This document shows positions 8,768 to 18,659 of a stretch of 64,000 nt of DNA, one piece after another. The stretch covers positions 899,249 through 963,248 of the forward strand of contig CP046522.1 in NCBI GenBank assembly GCA_009738435.1. The letters are read 5' to 3'. The DNA comes from Clostridium bovifaecis. GTDB lineage: Bacteria; Bacillota; Clostridia; Clostridiales; Clostridiaceae. The translations under genes and the position numbers were made by a program. Under the pieces are notes generated by a model. It saw only the letters and a list, made by a program, of their open reading frames with translations, made no database searches and had not been told where the DNA came from. Numbering within the stretch: position 1 is the first letter of the stretch; every line of letters begins with the position of its first letter.

Positions 8768-11735
8768 GTGAATAAAAATAATATATTTAATTCAGCATAC
8801 ATGAAAAAGGTTATAGCTGGAGTTGATTCAAATAACATTATTAATTATAACAATAAGTTAAAGATAATTAGTCAGTGGAAGAGAACAATAGACGATAGTA
8901 GTATTTTAAAGTTAAACGAAAAGCAATTACAGGGACCCTTTTTTTCTAGAATATTCTCTGATGTATTAGAATATAGGGATTTAGGCTATGGTGATGAAGT
9001 AAATATCATTCAAGAAACATCAACTAAAGCAGATGGAAGTAAACCTGATGCGGTATTAGGATACTTTAGTAATGATAAAGGGAACAATGTAAAAGTTGTA
9101 GTTGAACTTAAAGCTCCTGGCACGAATTTGGATGAAAAACAAAAGAGGCAAAAGGATAGTAGAACACCTATTGAACAAGCTTTTAATTATGCGCCTAAAT
9201 ATGGGGGGAGTTGTAAATGGGTAATAGTTTCTAATTTTAATGAAGTAAGATTATATGATTCTCTAAATCAGTTAGAATACGAAGTATTCTATATAAGTGA
9301 GCTAGATAAAGAGAAAGAATTTTTAAAATTTTACTATATATTAAATAAGAACAATCTAATTAATTGTACTGGAGAATCTGTTATAGATACTCTATACTAT
9401 ACAAGGACTGAAAAAGAAGAAGAAATAACTAAGGAATTTTATAGTATATACAAAGATATTAGAATAAAAATTATAAAAGACATTAAAATAAATAATAAGA
9501 TAAACACGGAATTAGCTATTGAAAAAGCACAAAAGATATTAGATAGAATAATATTTATTTGTTTCTGTAAAGATTCAAAAGAACAACTTCTTCCAAGAGA
9601 TATATTAGAAAGAATATTTAACCCAAAGCAACCTACACTTAGCAAGAATTTATGGGAGGATTTGAAAGGTTTATTTCAAGCAATAGATGAAGGTAATAAA
9701 AAAAATAATATAAATAAATATAATGGAGGACTTTTTAAGAGGGATATAGACTTAGATGACTTAGTTATATCAGATAATGTACTAGAAGAACTGAGAAGAA
9801 TAACAAGATATGATTTTGATAATGATTTAGATGTAGATATTTTAGGTCATATCCTAGAGCAAAGCATATCAGATATTCAGTTACTAAAGAATCCTGTTAA
9901 TAATAAAAGTTCTAAGAGAAAAGAGAATGGAATTTATTATACGCCAAAAGAAGTTACTGACTTTATGGTTTCAAAAAGTATTGATAAATGGATTGAGGAT
10001 AAAAAGATAGAGCTAGGATATAGTAGTCTCCCATCATTAACTGATGAAGAAAAATTAAAAGCATTAACTCTTATTAAGAGAAATTACAGACCAGGAAAGA
10101 GAAATAGTGAAAACTCTGAAATATTTAAAAAGTACATAGAGATTATCAACTTTTGGGAAAAGTATAGAGAAAGTCTTTATAAAATTAAAGTTATAGATAT
10201 TAGCTGTGGAAGTGGAGCTTTTTTGAATAGAGTTTTTGCATATCTTCGTAATAAAGGAGAAGAAGTAAATAGAACTATTAGAGAATTAAGAAATGGACAA
10301 GAGAAATTTTTTACTGTAGATGATTCTATTTTTTTAGAATTAAACAAAAATATTTTAAGTAACAATATATTTGGAGTAGATTCTAATAAGGAAAGTGTAG
10401 AAATTACAAAGTTATCTCTATGGCTACAAACTGCTAATAAAAATAAACCTCTTGTATCTTTAGATAATAATATATATTATGGGAACTCGATTGTCGATAA
10501 TTCAGATATTGTTGGACAGGTAGCTTTTAATTGGAAACTAAAGTTTAAAGAGATCTTAGAAAGTGGAGGATTTGATATTGTTATAGGAAATCCTCCATAT
10601 ATTGATTCTACAAAGATGAAAAAACAGCAGAATCATGTAAGAGATTATTGTAAGAAAAATTATAAAACAACAAAAGGTAATTGGGATATGTATATTCCAT
10701 TTATAGAGAAAGGCATTGATCTATTAAAGGATAAAGGGATAATAGCATATATAGTTCCAAATAAAATTATTGGAGCCCCATATTCTAAAGAAATGAGGAA
10801 CAAGCTTTCTTCAATGAATATGTTATATCTTAAAGATTATTCAGAAATTAATTTATTCGCTGATGCTAGTGTATACACAATAGCTTTCATTGCTCAAAAT
10901 ACAGCTATAAAAACTGATGTAAAAGTCGAACTTTATGATAGTAGAAGAAATCAATGGAATAAAAGTATTATAAGACATTCTGAATTTTATAGTGATATAA
11001 ATTGGGGAAAATACTTTATTAAGGATGAACAAGCTATTAAGATTATCAACAAAATCAATAAAAATTCTAAATTAAGTAAGTATGCAACAGTAAATGAGGC
11101 TGCAACAGTAGGAGAGGCATATGAAATAAAACAATATTTAGTTGATTATAATAAAAATTTAGAGTTAGATCACTTTAAAAAATTAATTAATACAGGAGTA
11201 ATAGATCCATATATAAGTCTTTGGGGTAAGGAAAAGACAACTTATTTAAAAGAAAGATATTTAAAGCCAATAATAAGTAGGAAGAATTTAGAAGATTTAA
11301 ATTATAATAGATTAAATCAATCAGATAAAGAAAAAATTATAATTGCAGGTATGTGTAAAAAGTTAGAATGTTATTACGATACTGGAGAATATTTAGCAGG
11401 AAAATCTACAGTTATTATTTATGATAGTGAGTTAAATTTAAAATATATTACTGCTATTTTGAATAGTGAACTTATGGAATTTTATTTCAAGGGGTGTTAT
11501 ACCACACTATCTTTATCTAATAAATATATAAATACATGCAGCACAAGTAAGAAACATACCAATAGTTTACGATAAGAGTAAAGAAAAAGTTATTATAAAT
11601 AAAGTTGATGAACTACTTAAAAGCATATCTGAAATGAATGAAGTTGCAGCTAATAATGTAAAAAAAGAGATAGATAATATAGTTTATAAGATATACAATA
11701 TTGATGAAGAAGAAGTGAAAATTTTAAAAGTATAA
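8768..11735 (+). pseudogene. Type IIG restriction endonuclease-methyltransferase, frameshifted near the C-terminus
   Basis: The GTG start has AGGTG just upstream. The N-terminal nuclease shows KPDAVLGYF (P93-D94) followed by VVVELKAP (E113-x-K115), a PD-(D/E)xK signature. The methyltransferase domain has YYTPKEVTDFM, SAM motif DISCGSGAF (D477) and the adenine-methylase motif NPPY (608-611). A target-recognition region follows. The zero frame stops at 11575 after NKYINTC, while the expected continuation AAQVRNIPIVYDKSK is open from 11538 in the +1 frame and ends at 11735. One extra or missing base near 11535 therefore splits the gene; full length would be about 990 residues. A 65-residue loss may or may not abolish activity, and a sequencing error is possible. 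Confidence 0.8.
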
Positions 11736-11737
11736 AT

Positions 11738-11786
11738 AGCAAGCTCATCAAGCCAAGCTCTTCTCGCTAGTTCCTCAGGAAAACTA
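11738..11786 (+). repeat. Dispersed repeat family C, copy 1
   Basis: AGCAAGCTCATCAAGCCAAG begins the copy and CTCGCTAGTTCC follows. It is nearly identical to copy 3 at 12357 and begins three bases after the stop of the type IIG C-terminal frame. Confidence 0.65.
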
Positions 11787-11867
11787 AAAAAATAGAGAAA
11801 GCTATAGGGTAGAGATGTGCTAGAAAAGCAAAGCTAGTATAGGAGATGAATGAAGCCATCTCCTTCA

Positions 11868-12152
11868 TCACATAAGTTGAAAATCTATTAATAATATTGT
11901 TAATACTATCAATAAAACTGTATGTAGTGCTAGTAGACATGCTAGCCTAAAGGATGAAACTCTGAATCTTTTTTCATTGATTTTTTCTTCTTCGCTATTG
12001 TCAGACGAATTTTTATAGGCTTTATCAACTACTACATATACAAAGCAAAAGACTAATGTTAGTACTATTCCTAAAATAATAGAAACCATTCTGATTGATG
12101 GTATTATAGCTATATCAGTAAGCATTAAAAAAATCACATTTAATAATGAATT
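11868..12152 (-). pseudogene. Truncated small membrane protein
   Basis: A minus-strand frame encodes two hydrophobic segments around a charged loop: SIILGIVLTLVFCFVYVVV, then DKAYKNSSDNSEEEK, then LACLLALHTVLLIVLTILL. The frame continues 5' into repeat copy C2 without a credible start, so the original N-terminus seems to have been replaced by the repeat. I do not recognise the family. Confidence 0.45.
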
Positions 12153-12215
12153 AGCAAGCTCGGACAGAGCCTGTCCGAGCAAGTACCCCTGGGGAAACTC
12201 GAAAAAGGGCGAAAG
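12153..12215 (+). repeat. Dispersed repeat family C, copy 2
   Basis: It begins AGCAAGCTCGGACAGAGCC and contains the local palindrome CTCGGACAGAGCCTGTCCGAG. It marks the 5' truncation point of the minus-strand membrane-protein fragment. Confidence 0.55.
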
Positions 12216-12356
12216 CTGGTGATGTAAATTTATTTGCCACATAGTCAGAAGAAAAATTTTATATAAGAAAGTCTTGTTATACTTATTTAAAATAAAATCA
12301 AATAAAGATAGGTGGATTTAGATAGGAATAGGGAATAGAGGTAGAAAAAGTAAAGT
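12216..12356. other. Noncoding stretch between repeat copies
   Basis: AT-rich sequence with no supported gene on either strand. Confidence 0.4.
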
Positions 12357-12412
12357 AGCAAGCTCGTCAAACCAAGCTCTCCTCGCTAGTTCCACAGAGG
12401 AAACTTAAAATC
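12357..12412 (+). repeat. Dispersed repeat family C, copy 3
   Basis: It reads AGCAAGCTCGTCAAACCAAG, then CTCCTCGCTAGTTCCACAG and GGAAACTT. Over about 50 bases it matches copy 1 with only a few changes. Confidence 0.65.
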
Positions 12413-12710
12413 ATGTGGAATGAATTTAAGGAGTTTGTACTTAAGGTGCAGCATAAAAGGCTGATATTTCAACTTTAAATTACGGATTGTTTTTGAGCAA
12501 AGAAAGCGTTTTAAATTACCGGCAATTACCCCTATAGTGATGAAGTACTTGATAAATCTAATAGAGATGAGCATAACTAAGAAATTTCGTTATGAGTTGA
12601 AAAAGTAAATTTTAGATGAAAAGTGACTATATTTTTATCTAAAAAAGGGTAGACTATCCCTAGGACTGTTGGTTTGTAAAAATATGGTTTTATCAAAGAG
12701 CAGTTATTAC
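12413..12710. other. Noncoding debris with a 25-bp block shared with 33852-33876
   Basis: No gene is supported. Bases 12562-12586 occur again exactly at 33852-33876. Here the block runs into the dyad CATAAC...GTTATG (12572-12594), suggesting the end of a mobile element. Confidence 0.45.
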
Positions 12711-13988
12711 CTATGCGCTTCGCTTTAATCCCGTTAGGGACTTGGTTTTATCATGCTGACCCAACTTGATTGCTGTGAGAACTGCGGTTAGTAAGCAAAT
12801 ATGACCTAGTGTACTTAGATTAGAAATTGAACCAAAGTTTCTAACAGAAGCGTCTTCAAGATTTAAGTTCTTAAGCCTTGAATTATAGCGTTCTGATTCT
12901 GTGCGCAAAGAGTAAATCTTCTAAAAAAATATAGATTCTGTATCTATAGATGCCCTATAGTCAGTTCCTATAGACTTATATTTTATACAACCACGGTTCT
13001 TCTTTCCATTTAAATATTTAGGATGATTGCAAGGACACTTCGTGTCATCCTTAGAAGTTCTGAAAGGACAGCAAAATTTTTGCTTTATAGAATCTTTTAA
13101 ATATTGTCTGCCATCTTTATGCATAGCCAAACCAGCTTCGCATATGGGATTGCCGGCAGGCAGTGTCTTAGGTTCTTTAGTTCCTCTTTTATTTCTTGCT
13201 ATAAATGCTAGTCCATGAAGTTCATTCTTAATAAAATTGTAATTATCCTTAGAGTCAAAACCCTTATCTGCTATGAAGTAGGTGCCATCTAAGTTAAACC
13301 ATTCTTTGGTTTTGGTTAAAAGTGGTATCTGCATAGAAATGTCAGCTTTTTCAGCAGTAGTGGTCATCTCATCAATAGGCAAACCAGATATTGCGTCGCA
13401 AAGAACGAAATTCTTATACCCCCAATAGTATTCAAAGTTTTTTTCAGTTATTTCATTGCTTGCAGAATGGACACCTAATTTACAATCTTTATCAGATTTA
13501 GGTTGATTTGATTTTTTAAATTTGTTTTTAGCAAAAGACTTAGGGTTATTTTGCTTAGTATTTGCTTTTATTGGTGTCGAGTCTAATGAGATAAATTCGG
13601 AACTTATTGCTCCTAAACCTTTGAGTCTAGATACCTGCTTTTTAAAAATTTCTTTAAGGATATCATTAGGCAAATCCTTTATAAATCGTTGAAGAACTGT
13701 GTATGCTGGCAATGGTTTTAAAATATCAAAACCACAAATATGTGCAATCTTCAGGTTATTGTGTAAGAAGTCATTTAAATCTGTTATCATAGCAAGCTTC
13801 TCACACTTCATTACTATAAAGGATCTTAGCAGAGCATGACGAGAAAAGCCCTTCGGGCCAAATTTAGATGGCAAGTAGTCTTCAAGTTCTGATAAATCAA
13901 GATTCTCAAATAAACTAGAATAAAAATCGATTAGACTTTGAGGGGTAAATAAGTCTATCAAATTTAAAAGTTCTTGGCGTTGATACAA
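12711..13988 (-). pseudogene. IS1182-type transposase with an in-frame stop
   Basis: A TTG start at 13986-13988 has AAGGAGG (13997-14003) eight bases upstream. The first 355 residues contain the N-terminal region of this family (FGPKGFSRHALLRSFIVMK), SLDSTPIKA and FIADKGFDS, plus a Cys-rich segment (CCPFRTSKDDTKCPC). A TAG at 12921-12923 follows TESIFF. The same frame continues as KIYSLRTESERYNSRLKN, including the conserved C-terminal glutamate, to 12711. A point mutation such as AAG to TAG is the simplest explanation. Full length would be about 425 residues. I could not define terminal repeats. Confidence 0.75.
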
Positions 13989-14094
13989 TTGTAAGACCTC
14001 CTTAAAATACTAAAACTAATTAGTTTTACCCAATAAGTATATTATTAGTCAAAGTGCTTTTAAGGATACGTCAAAATTTGAGTGATATAGATTT

Positions 14095-14373
14095 TTGGGC
14101 TCTACCGAGCCTTGGAATAAAAGGGCTGTGAGTTATGCTCAAGCCTATAAATCTAATCAAGAGGAGGTGGAATTTATGGTTCATAATCTGGAAAAGACCT
14201 TAGATAATATAGAAAAAAGAGGAATAGAAAGAGGAATTGAAAAAAGAATTGAAAAAGGAAAAGTTGAAGTAGCGAGAAATCTAATAAAAATGGGTATGGA
14301 TCTACTAATGGTTATAAAGGCAACTGGACTCACAGAAGAGGAAGTTAATAAAGTAAAACAGGATATGAACTAG
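14095..14373 (+). pseudogene. C-terminal fragment of an Rpn/PD-(D/E)XK family recombination-promoting nuclease
   Basis: The frame encodes KRAVSYAQAYKSNQEEVEF, a repetitive coiled segment (GIERGIEKRIEKGKVEVA) and a helical end, NLIKMGMDLLMVIKATGLTE. This is the typical C-terminal tail of the Rpn/PDDEXK_2 transposase-associated family, usually about 300 residues long. The catalytic N-terminal part is missing, so this is a remnant. Confidence 0.65.
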
Positions 14374-14468
14374 GAACAGTTATATTACAGAAAGGTCTCA
14401 CAATTTCATAGCTTAATCATAAGTAAAATGGATAGCCACCTACAGCAAATCATAAGTAGCTATCTAGT

Positions 14469-14530
14469 AGCAAGCTCATTCCCTACGCTCCTTCGCAAAA
14501 GTACCTGGTTCCACCCGAAGAATGTCACAA
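14469..14530 (+). repeat. Dispersed repeat family C, copy 4 (diverged)
   Basis: It begins AGCAAGCTCATTCCCTACGC and ends in a GTTCCACCCGAAG-like tail. It has the family C start but is diverged in the middle. Confidence 0.45.
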
Positions 14531-14535
14531 TTTCA

Positions 14536-14600
14536 GAAGTTTAAGTGACTATCTTTTTCTGTTATGACCTCAAAAGCTGTAGCAATAAATGCTATACGCT
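14536..14600 (+). repeat. Repeat A half copy joined to repeat B copy 1
   Basis: AGTTTAAGTGACTATCTTTTT is the right half of hairpin repeat A. It is followed directly by CTGTTATGACCTCAAAAGC, the repeat B core, so in this copy the two families form one unit. Confidence 0.5.
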
Positions 14601-14760
14601 GCTTGATGTGGAAACTTAACAGATGGAATTAAGGGATATTAATCAATAAAGGACTTCTAATATTGCAGAAAACATTTATAGTAAAGGGGTATACATCCAA
14701 GGTCTAATAAGGCCAATTTCTTCATAGAATATTATGAGAGTACTATATTAGGACAATTAT

Positions 14761-15066
14761 ATGGCAGAACAAATAAACCTTTTTGCACAACAATTTCACA
14801 AAAACTGTAAGCGTAAAAACTACATTTATTATCAAGCAATTTTAGAATTACTACTAGGTAATAAGAAGGGATTAAATATTGAGGAGATTTGCTATAAAAT
14901 GATTAATAGGTTCGATAAAGTAAGTAGGAAAACTATAAGAAAATATATTCAGGAATTGTATGACGGTCATCAAATTAATTTGACTGAGGGTAAGGGGAAT
15001 GAAAAAAGGTACATTATTACTAAATACGGTGAAGATACAGTAAGCAAACATTATACACTTAAATAA
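14761..15066 (+). CDS. Small winged-helix-like DNA-binding protein
   Basis: A 101-residue protein. The middle, GLNIEEICYKMINRFDKVSR then KTIRKYIQELYDG, has the spacing of a helix-turn-helix, and EGKGNEKRYIITKYG resembles a wing strand. It may be a regulator of the neighbouring mobile or defence genes. The ribosome site is weak (AGGAC). A terminator follows directly. The family is not recognised with certainty. Confidence 0.5.
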   Translation: MAEQINLFAQQFHKNCKRKNYIYYQAILELLLGNKKGLNIEEICYKMINRFDKVSRKTIRKYIQELYDGHQINLTEGKGNEKRYIITKYGEDTVSKHYTLK

Positions 15067-15095
15067 GGTGATGTCCTAGCACATCGCCTTTTGTT
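15065..15095 (+). terminator. Rho-independent terminator
   Basis: The stem AAGGTGATGT / ACATCGCCTT (one G-T pair) with a 6-base loop is followed by TT at the stop codon of the winged-helix gene. Confidence 0.65.
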
Positions 15096-15291
15096 ATGTG
15101 TTTAAGAGTTAGCGGATATATAAGTATTAAAAGAATTGTTTTAATTGTAAAGCTACTTTATCAAGTTAAATGTAAATTCAGGTAATTTTCTTAATGTCCT
15201 TAAATTTGTCCTATTTATACGATAAACTATTATGGAAATATGCAACAAAGTTATAATAAATTCGAGCATCGAGTTTAGAAAGGAGAGGGGT

Positions 15292-15903
15292 ATGAATAAT
15301 TTAGAAGGGAAAAATTTATGGCAGTTCACACCCGTTCAAAGGATTGAAGAATCAACCTTTAATAGTATGGTTGAAAAGTTTTATAGATATGGTATATCAG
15401 GATTAACTAGAGAAAATATTCAAAATTCATTGGATGGAAAAATGACGGGAAATGCAGACCCAGTTATTGTTACAATAAAAACAGGAAAGATAAAAAAAGA
15501 ATTTATACCGGGACTTGATGAGGTAAAATCTAGAATCATGTGTCTTCAAGGGCATAATACATACACTAATGAAACTATAGAATATATGAAGAGTAAAATG
15601 GATAAGGATGAAGTTGACTATACTTCTTTTGAGGATTCTAACACAAAAGGGCTAAGAGGAGCTATAAATGGTCAAAGTGGTTCTAAAGAAGATACATGGG
15701 GAATTTATGCGTATAGTAAAGGAGTTCATTCTGAAGAAGAGGATATAAACATAGAACAATATAGAGGAGGTTCTCATGGTGTAGGTAAAATAGCATCTAA
15801 TGCAGCTTCAGATTTACATATGATGTATTTTGCTAATTGTGATGAAGAAGGAAACAAGCACCTTGGAGGAACAATACAGCTTATAGAACATGAATATGAA
15901 TGA
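15292..15903 (+). pseudogene. GHKL-type ATPase domain protein, probably 3'-truncated
   Basis: The ATG at 15292 has AAAGGAGAGGGG directly upstream, which rules against the in-frame ATG at 15232. The 203-residue product has the nucleotide-binding motifs of the gyrase/Hsp90/histidine kinase fold: N-box ENIQNSLDG (about 41-49), FEDSNTKGLRG (about 113-123) and the G2 loop GGSHGVGK (about 160-167). The frame stops four bases before hairpin repeat A, and the C-terminal domains expected of a stand-alone GHKL ATPase are missing. It may be part of an ATP-switch defence system; this is inference from neighbours. Confidence 0.6.
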
Positions 15904-15906
15904 AAG

Positions 15907-15953
15907 AGATAGTTACTTAGAATAGAATCTTAAGTAGATATCCTTTTTTTCTT
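15907..15953 (+). repeat. Hairpin repeat family A, copy 1
   Basis: AGATAGTTACTTAGAATAGA, then a partly complementary arm TTAAGTAGATATC and seven Ts. It forms a terminator-like hairpin immediately after the truncated GHKL frame and matches copies at 17487 and 37372. Confidence 0.65.
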
Positions 15954-16081
15954 AGTAAGTAATGATTTCTAGTCAATGATTATAGAGTTAAACTACATAT
16001 CAAAAACCTTTTATGAAAATTGTAATAATATTAAAATATCTTAATAAATTATAATGTAATCAATAACTAGGAATGTTAATT

Positions 16082-17203
16082 ATGGATAGTAATACTGTTA
16101 ATATGGAGCCAACTAAAAGACTATTTATAGAAATTTTGACAAAAGACATAAAACTTGAAAAAGCAATCTTAGATTTAATTGATAATTCTATTGATGCGGC
16201 AAAGAAACTGAATAAAAATCTCGAAAAGTTTAAGATCAGATTAACACTTGATAATAAAATATTTAAAATTGAAGATAATTGCGGAGGAATAACAGTAGAA
16301 GAAGCCAAAAAGGATGCTTTCAGATTTGGTAGTGAAAATAGTGATGAAAAAGCAAATCAGGATTCTGTAGGCCATTATCATATTGGAATGAAAAGGGCAT
16401 TTTTTAAAATAGGAAACATAATTAAAGTAGATTCAGCTACAAATAAAGATTACTTTTCCTTAACTATTAATGTGAATAAATGGAGAAAAAGCCCAGAATG
16501 GAATATTAATCTTAAGAGTTTTGGAATTAATAGTGATTTAAACTCCATTGGGACTAAGATAAACATAAAGGAATTAAGTGAAGAAGCTAAAGATAAATTT
16601 AATAATGAAAAATTTATTGAGGGTCTTAGAGAAGAAATAGCCCAAACCTATAAGGATGTAATTAAAAAAGGCATTACTATAATAGTTAATGGATATGTAA
16701 TACTGACATCAAGAAGTGTAAATGAAACAGAGCTAGTAAGATATAAAATTGATAATAAAAAATACACAGTAGAGATTATATTAAAAAAAGATAGACCAAA
16801 TTATGAGGAATCAGGATGGAATATTTATCTTAATGATAGAAGAGTTGTAGCTTCTGATAAGACTGATTTAACTGGATGGGATATTGGAGCTGAAGAGCAA
16901 TATCATGTAATTAGGGGATACGTGTATGCAAAAGCTAAGAGAACAGGTGCACTGCCTTTTACTACTACAAAGGATGGATTAGATACAAGCAATCCTACTT
17001 ATGCGGAACTTAAAAGTTTAATGATTAAAGCACTAGATGAGTCTTTGCCAAAGTTATCTAATGGAGATTATGCAACAATAAGCTATAAAAGGCCTAGAAA
17101 AGATGTTGAGGGCTTAAAAAAGATGTTTAAAGTAAGGTATTATAAAAATGTAGGTGAAAAAACTTATGATGAATATATTAAGCAAAATAATATAGAATTA
17201 TAG
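16082..17203 (+). CDS. GHKL (Hsp90-like) ATPase, stand-alone
   Basis: The start at 16082 is preferred over 16073 because AGGA at 16069-16072 is nine bases upstream. The 373-residue protein has an N-box (ILDLIDNSIDAAKK), a G1 box (IEDNCGGIT) and a G2-like GHYHIGMKRAFFKIG, all near the N-terminus. The middle, SGWNIYLNDRRVVASDKT, resembles the transducer strand region of MORC/Hsp90-type ATPases. The gene appears intact. Such proteins often occur in phage-defence loci, and its neighbours here are restriction and mobile genes. The partner protein is unknown. Confidence 0.72.
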   Translation: MDSNTVNMEPTKRLFIEILTKDIKLEKAILDLIDNSIDAAKKLNKNLEKFKIRLTLDNKIFKIEDNCGGITVEEAKKDAFRFGSENSDEKANQDSVGHYHIGMKRAFFKIGNIIKVDSATNKDYFSLTINVNKWRKSPEWNINLKSFGINSDLNSIGTKINIKELSEEAKDKFNNEKFIEGLREEIAQTYKDVIKKGITIIVNGYVILTSRSVNETELVRYKIDNKKYTVEIILKKDRPNYEESGWNIYLNDRRVVASDKTDLTGWDIGAEEQYHVIRGYVYAKAKRTGALPFTTTKDGLDTSNPTYAELKSLMIKALDESLPKLSNGDYATISYKRPRKDVEGLKKMFKVRYYKNVGEKTYDEYIKQNNIEL

Positions 17204-17207
17204 CAAA

Positions 17208-17248
17208 AGCAGGTTTCTCTATGCTATTATATAGAGTACCTGTTTTTA
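17208..17248 (+). terminator. Rho-independent terminator after the GHKL gene
   Basis: CAGGTTTCTCTAT pairs imperfectly with ATAGAGTACCTG across a short loop, followed by TTTTT. Confidence 0.6.
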
Positions 17249-17564
17249 TTTATCAAAAGATTAGCAAGTATAAATCTCCAACTTATGCTATGACCTCAAA
17301 CTAGACGACAGGCACATCAGATATCATAAAGTAACCATTTGAGTAACCAGAGATTGTACGCTTCACTCCCAATCTCTGGCACGGGGTCGGTTCTTAAGTT
17401 GAAATGTGGAAAACTTCTTACAAGGCAAGGTTATTTAGTTTAACACGTTAAAGTTGAGAAATTCAGAAGCTATCCATAAATAAAGGGATAGTCACTTAGA
17501 ATAGAAATTCAAGTGATTATCTCTTTCTTGTTAGATAAGATTTATGGATAGTAATGATATACTA
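17249..17564. other. Noncoding stretch with repeats
   Basis: It contains a short repeat B match (GCTATGACCTCAAAC near 17286), an inverted pair CCAGAGATTGTACGC / CAATCTCTGG (17347-17379) that recurs in diverged form near 46937, and hairpin repeat A copy 2. Confidence 0.45.
17487..17530 (+). repeat. Hairpin repeat family A, copy 2
   Basis: GATAGTCACTTAGAATAGAA, then ATTCAAGTGATTATC and a T-rich tail. The outer arms GATAGTCACTT and AAGTGATTATC pair. Confidence 0.65.
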
Positions 17565-17762
17565 TTATAAATATTCTTCTAGTGTGTTTATATAATGTTC
17601 TATAGTATGTGATTTCCAATGAACAGGGACCTTGCTATTAGTATTAGATATATTAATGCAACCTGGGCAATTTAAATGATGATTTTTTGAATATGCATTC
17701 CAATATGAGGAATCAAGTAAACTTGGTTTTATAGTTGTTATAAATTCTGAGTACTTGGAAAT
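17565..17762 (-). pseudogene. C-terminal fragment of an unknown protein with a CPGC motif
   Basis: A minus-strand frame with coding-like composition reads KPSLLDSSYWNAYSKNHHL, then NCPGCINISNTNSK and VPVHWKSHTIEHYINTLEEYL before TAA. There is no start codon or ribosome site, and it lies close to repeat A copy 2. It may be the end of a gene removed by recombination. Confidence 0.35.
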
Positions 17763-17806
17763 ATTTCATCTTCTGCCAGTAAGGAGCATTCAAGCAGGAG
17801 AATTAT

Positions 17807-18157
17807 ATGGGAGTAAATAATGTAAAAAGGTTAACTGTAACTCTAGATGATTACATTATAAAAATTGCAGAGGAAAAGGCAAAGATTATGTTCAAAGGGA
17901 ATATGGATAATTATATTAACTGGCTTATTTGCAGCAATAATAAACAAGAGGTAAAAAAGATTGTAAAGACCATAGAAGAGAAGCAGGAAAAAAAGAAGCC
18001 GCTTGAAGTGCCAGAAACATTTAAAACTGCAATGTTCAATAATGTATGTGATTATTGTAAGCAGCCTATATATCAGGGAGATGAGATATGTAAGGCAGAA
18101 GGGTATGATAGTTATATTCATAGAAAGTGCTGCAGAAAAGTAATGGATATAGACTAG
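17807..18157 (+). CDS. Small protein with RHH-like N-terminus and zinc-ribbon-like C-terminus
   Basis: A 116-residue protein; AGGAG precedes the ATG at proper spacing. The N-terminal RLTVTLDDYIIKIAEEKAK resembles a ribbon-helix-helix DNA-binding segment. A lysine-rich linker (EEKQEKKKP) follows. The C-terminus has CDYCKQPIYQGDEICK and HRKCC, a plausible metal-binding knuckle. The likely role is DNA binding on a plasmid, phage or other mobile element. No specific family is recognised. Confidence 0.55.
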   Translation: MGVNNVKRLTVTLDDYIIKIAEEKAKIMFKGNMDNYINWLICSNNKQEVKKIVKTIEEKQEKKKPLEVPETFKTAMFNNVCDYCKQPIYQGDEICKAEGYDSYIHRKCCRKVMDID

Positions 18158-18434
18158 CTAGAATGGATTTACTTTGAGTGTGTTTTTAAATTTTAACAAA
18201 TAATATTTGATTGCAGGTAGATAACATCAAAACTACCTTTAAGAACAAAAAATTACAGTAGAAGAAAATAGCTATGATATAGAAATTGACAATTACAAAG
18301 TTAAATTAGATAAAGATAGGTACTTGAAGTAAAATTACAAGTGCCTATCTTTATTATTTTTATGCGTCATTTTTTTAAAACTAAAGTTACTGTATACACA
18401 TCCTATTAGCATATTAGATAAGGTTAATCTTATG
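18158..18434. other. Noncoding stretch with a short coding remnant
   Basis: A 29-codon open stretch (18243-18332; TVEENSYDIEIDNYKVKLDK) without a start ends inside a terminator hairpin. It is probably the tail of a lost gene. Confidence 0.35.
18312..18355 (+). terminator. Rho-independent terminator
   Basis: AAAGATAGGTACTTG pairs with CAAGTGCCTATCTTT (one mismatch), ending in T-rich sequence. Confidence 0.6.
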
Positions 18435-18608
18435 CTAGATAATTGGATAATAAAATCCAATGCGAGGGTTGCAATAGTATGGTGGTCTAGGTCCTATTAA
18501 GGGTTGTTGAATTGGTTTAGAATTTGAATTGTATAATACATCAACCTTTTCACTAGATGAGTTTACTAATAGTAAGTTTACTATAGGACCATATTTTAAC
18601 TTTTCCAC
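18435..18608 (-). CDS. Small proline/tyrosine-rich protein (57 aa), unknown
   Basis: A minus-strand GTG start (18606-18608) with a perfect AAGGAGG (18617-18623) eight bases upstream. The product starts MEKLKYGPIVNLLLVNSSSE and ends with a Pro/Tyr-rich tail, PRPPYYCNPRIGFYYPII. There is no signal peptide or clear membrane segment. The excellent ribosome site argues that it is real. Tails of this kind recall small spore-coat-like proteins, but that is only a resemblance. Confidence 0.5.
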   Translation of the reverse strand: MEKLKYGPIVNLLLVNSSSEKVDVLYNSNSKPIQQPLIGPRPPYYCNPRIGFYYPII

Positions 18609-18659
18609 AAAGACAGCCTCCTTAAGCAGTTCTTTATATTTTCTATTTTATTCAAATCC

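Larger units (their letters stand above)
14374..14760. other. Repeat-rich noncoding stretch
   Basis: It holds repeat C copy 4 (14469-14530), a half copy of hairpin repeat A (14536-14560) and repeat B copy 1 (14556-14600). A local pair, GGATAGCCAC / GTAGCTATC, lies at 14430-14465. No gene is seen. Confidence 0.5.

Noticed and set aside
12386..12574. Minus-strand 62-codon gene
   Set aside because: It overlaps repeat C copy 3, lacks a ribosome site and has low-complexity composition.
11738..14600. CRISPR array from the AGCAAGCTC repeats
   Set aside because: Copies are irregularly spaced, diverged and separated by hundreds of bases; no cas genes are present.
15232..15291. Upstream start for the GHKL gene
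   Set aside because: The strong AAAGGAGAGGGG lies just before the ATG at 15292, and the extra residues have no similarity to the domain.
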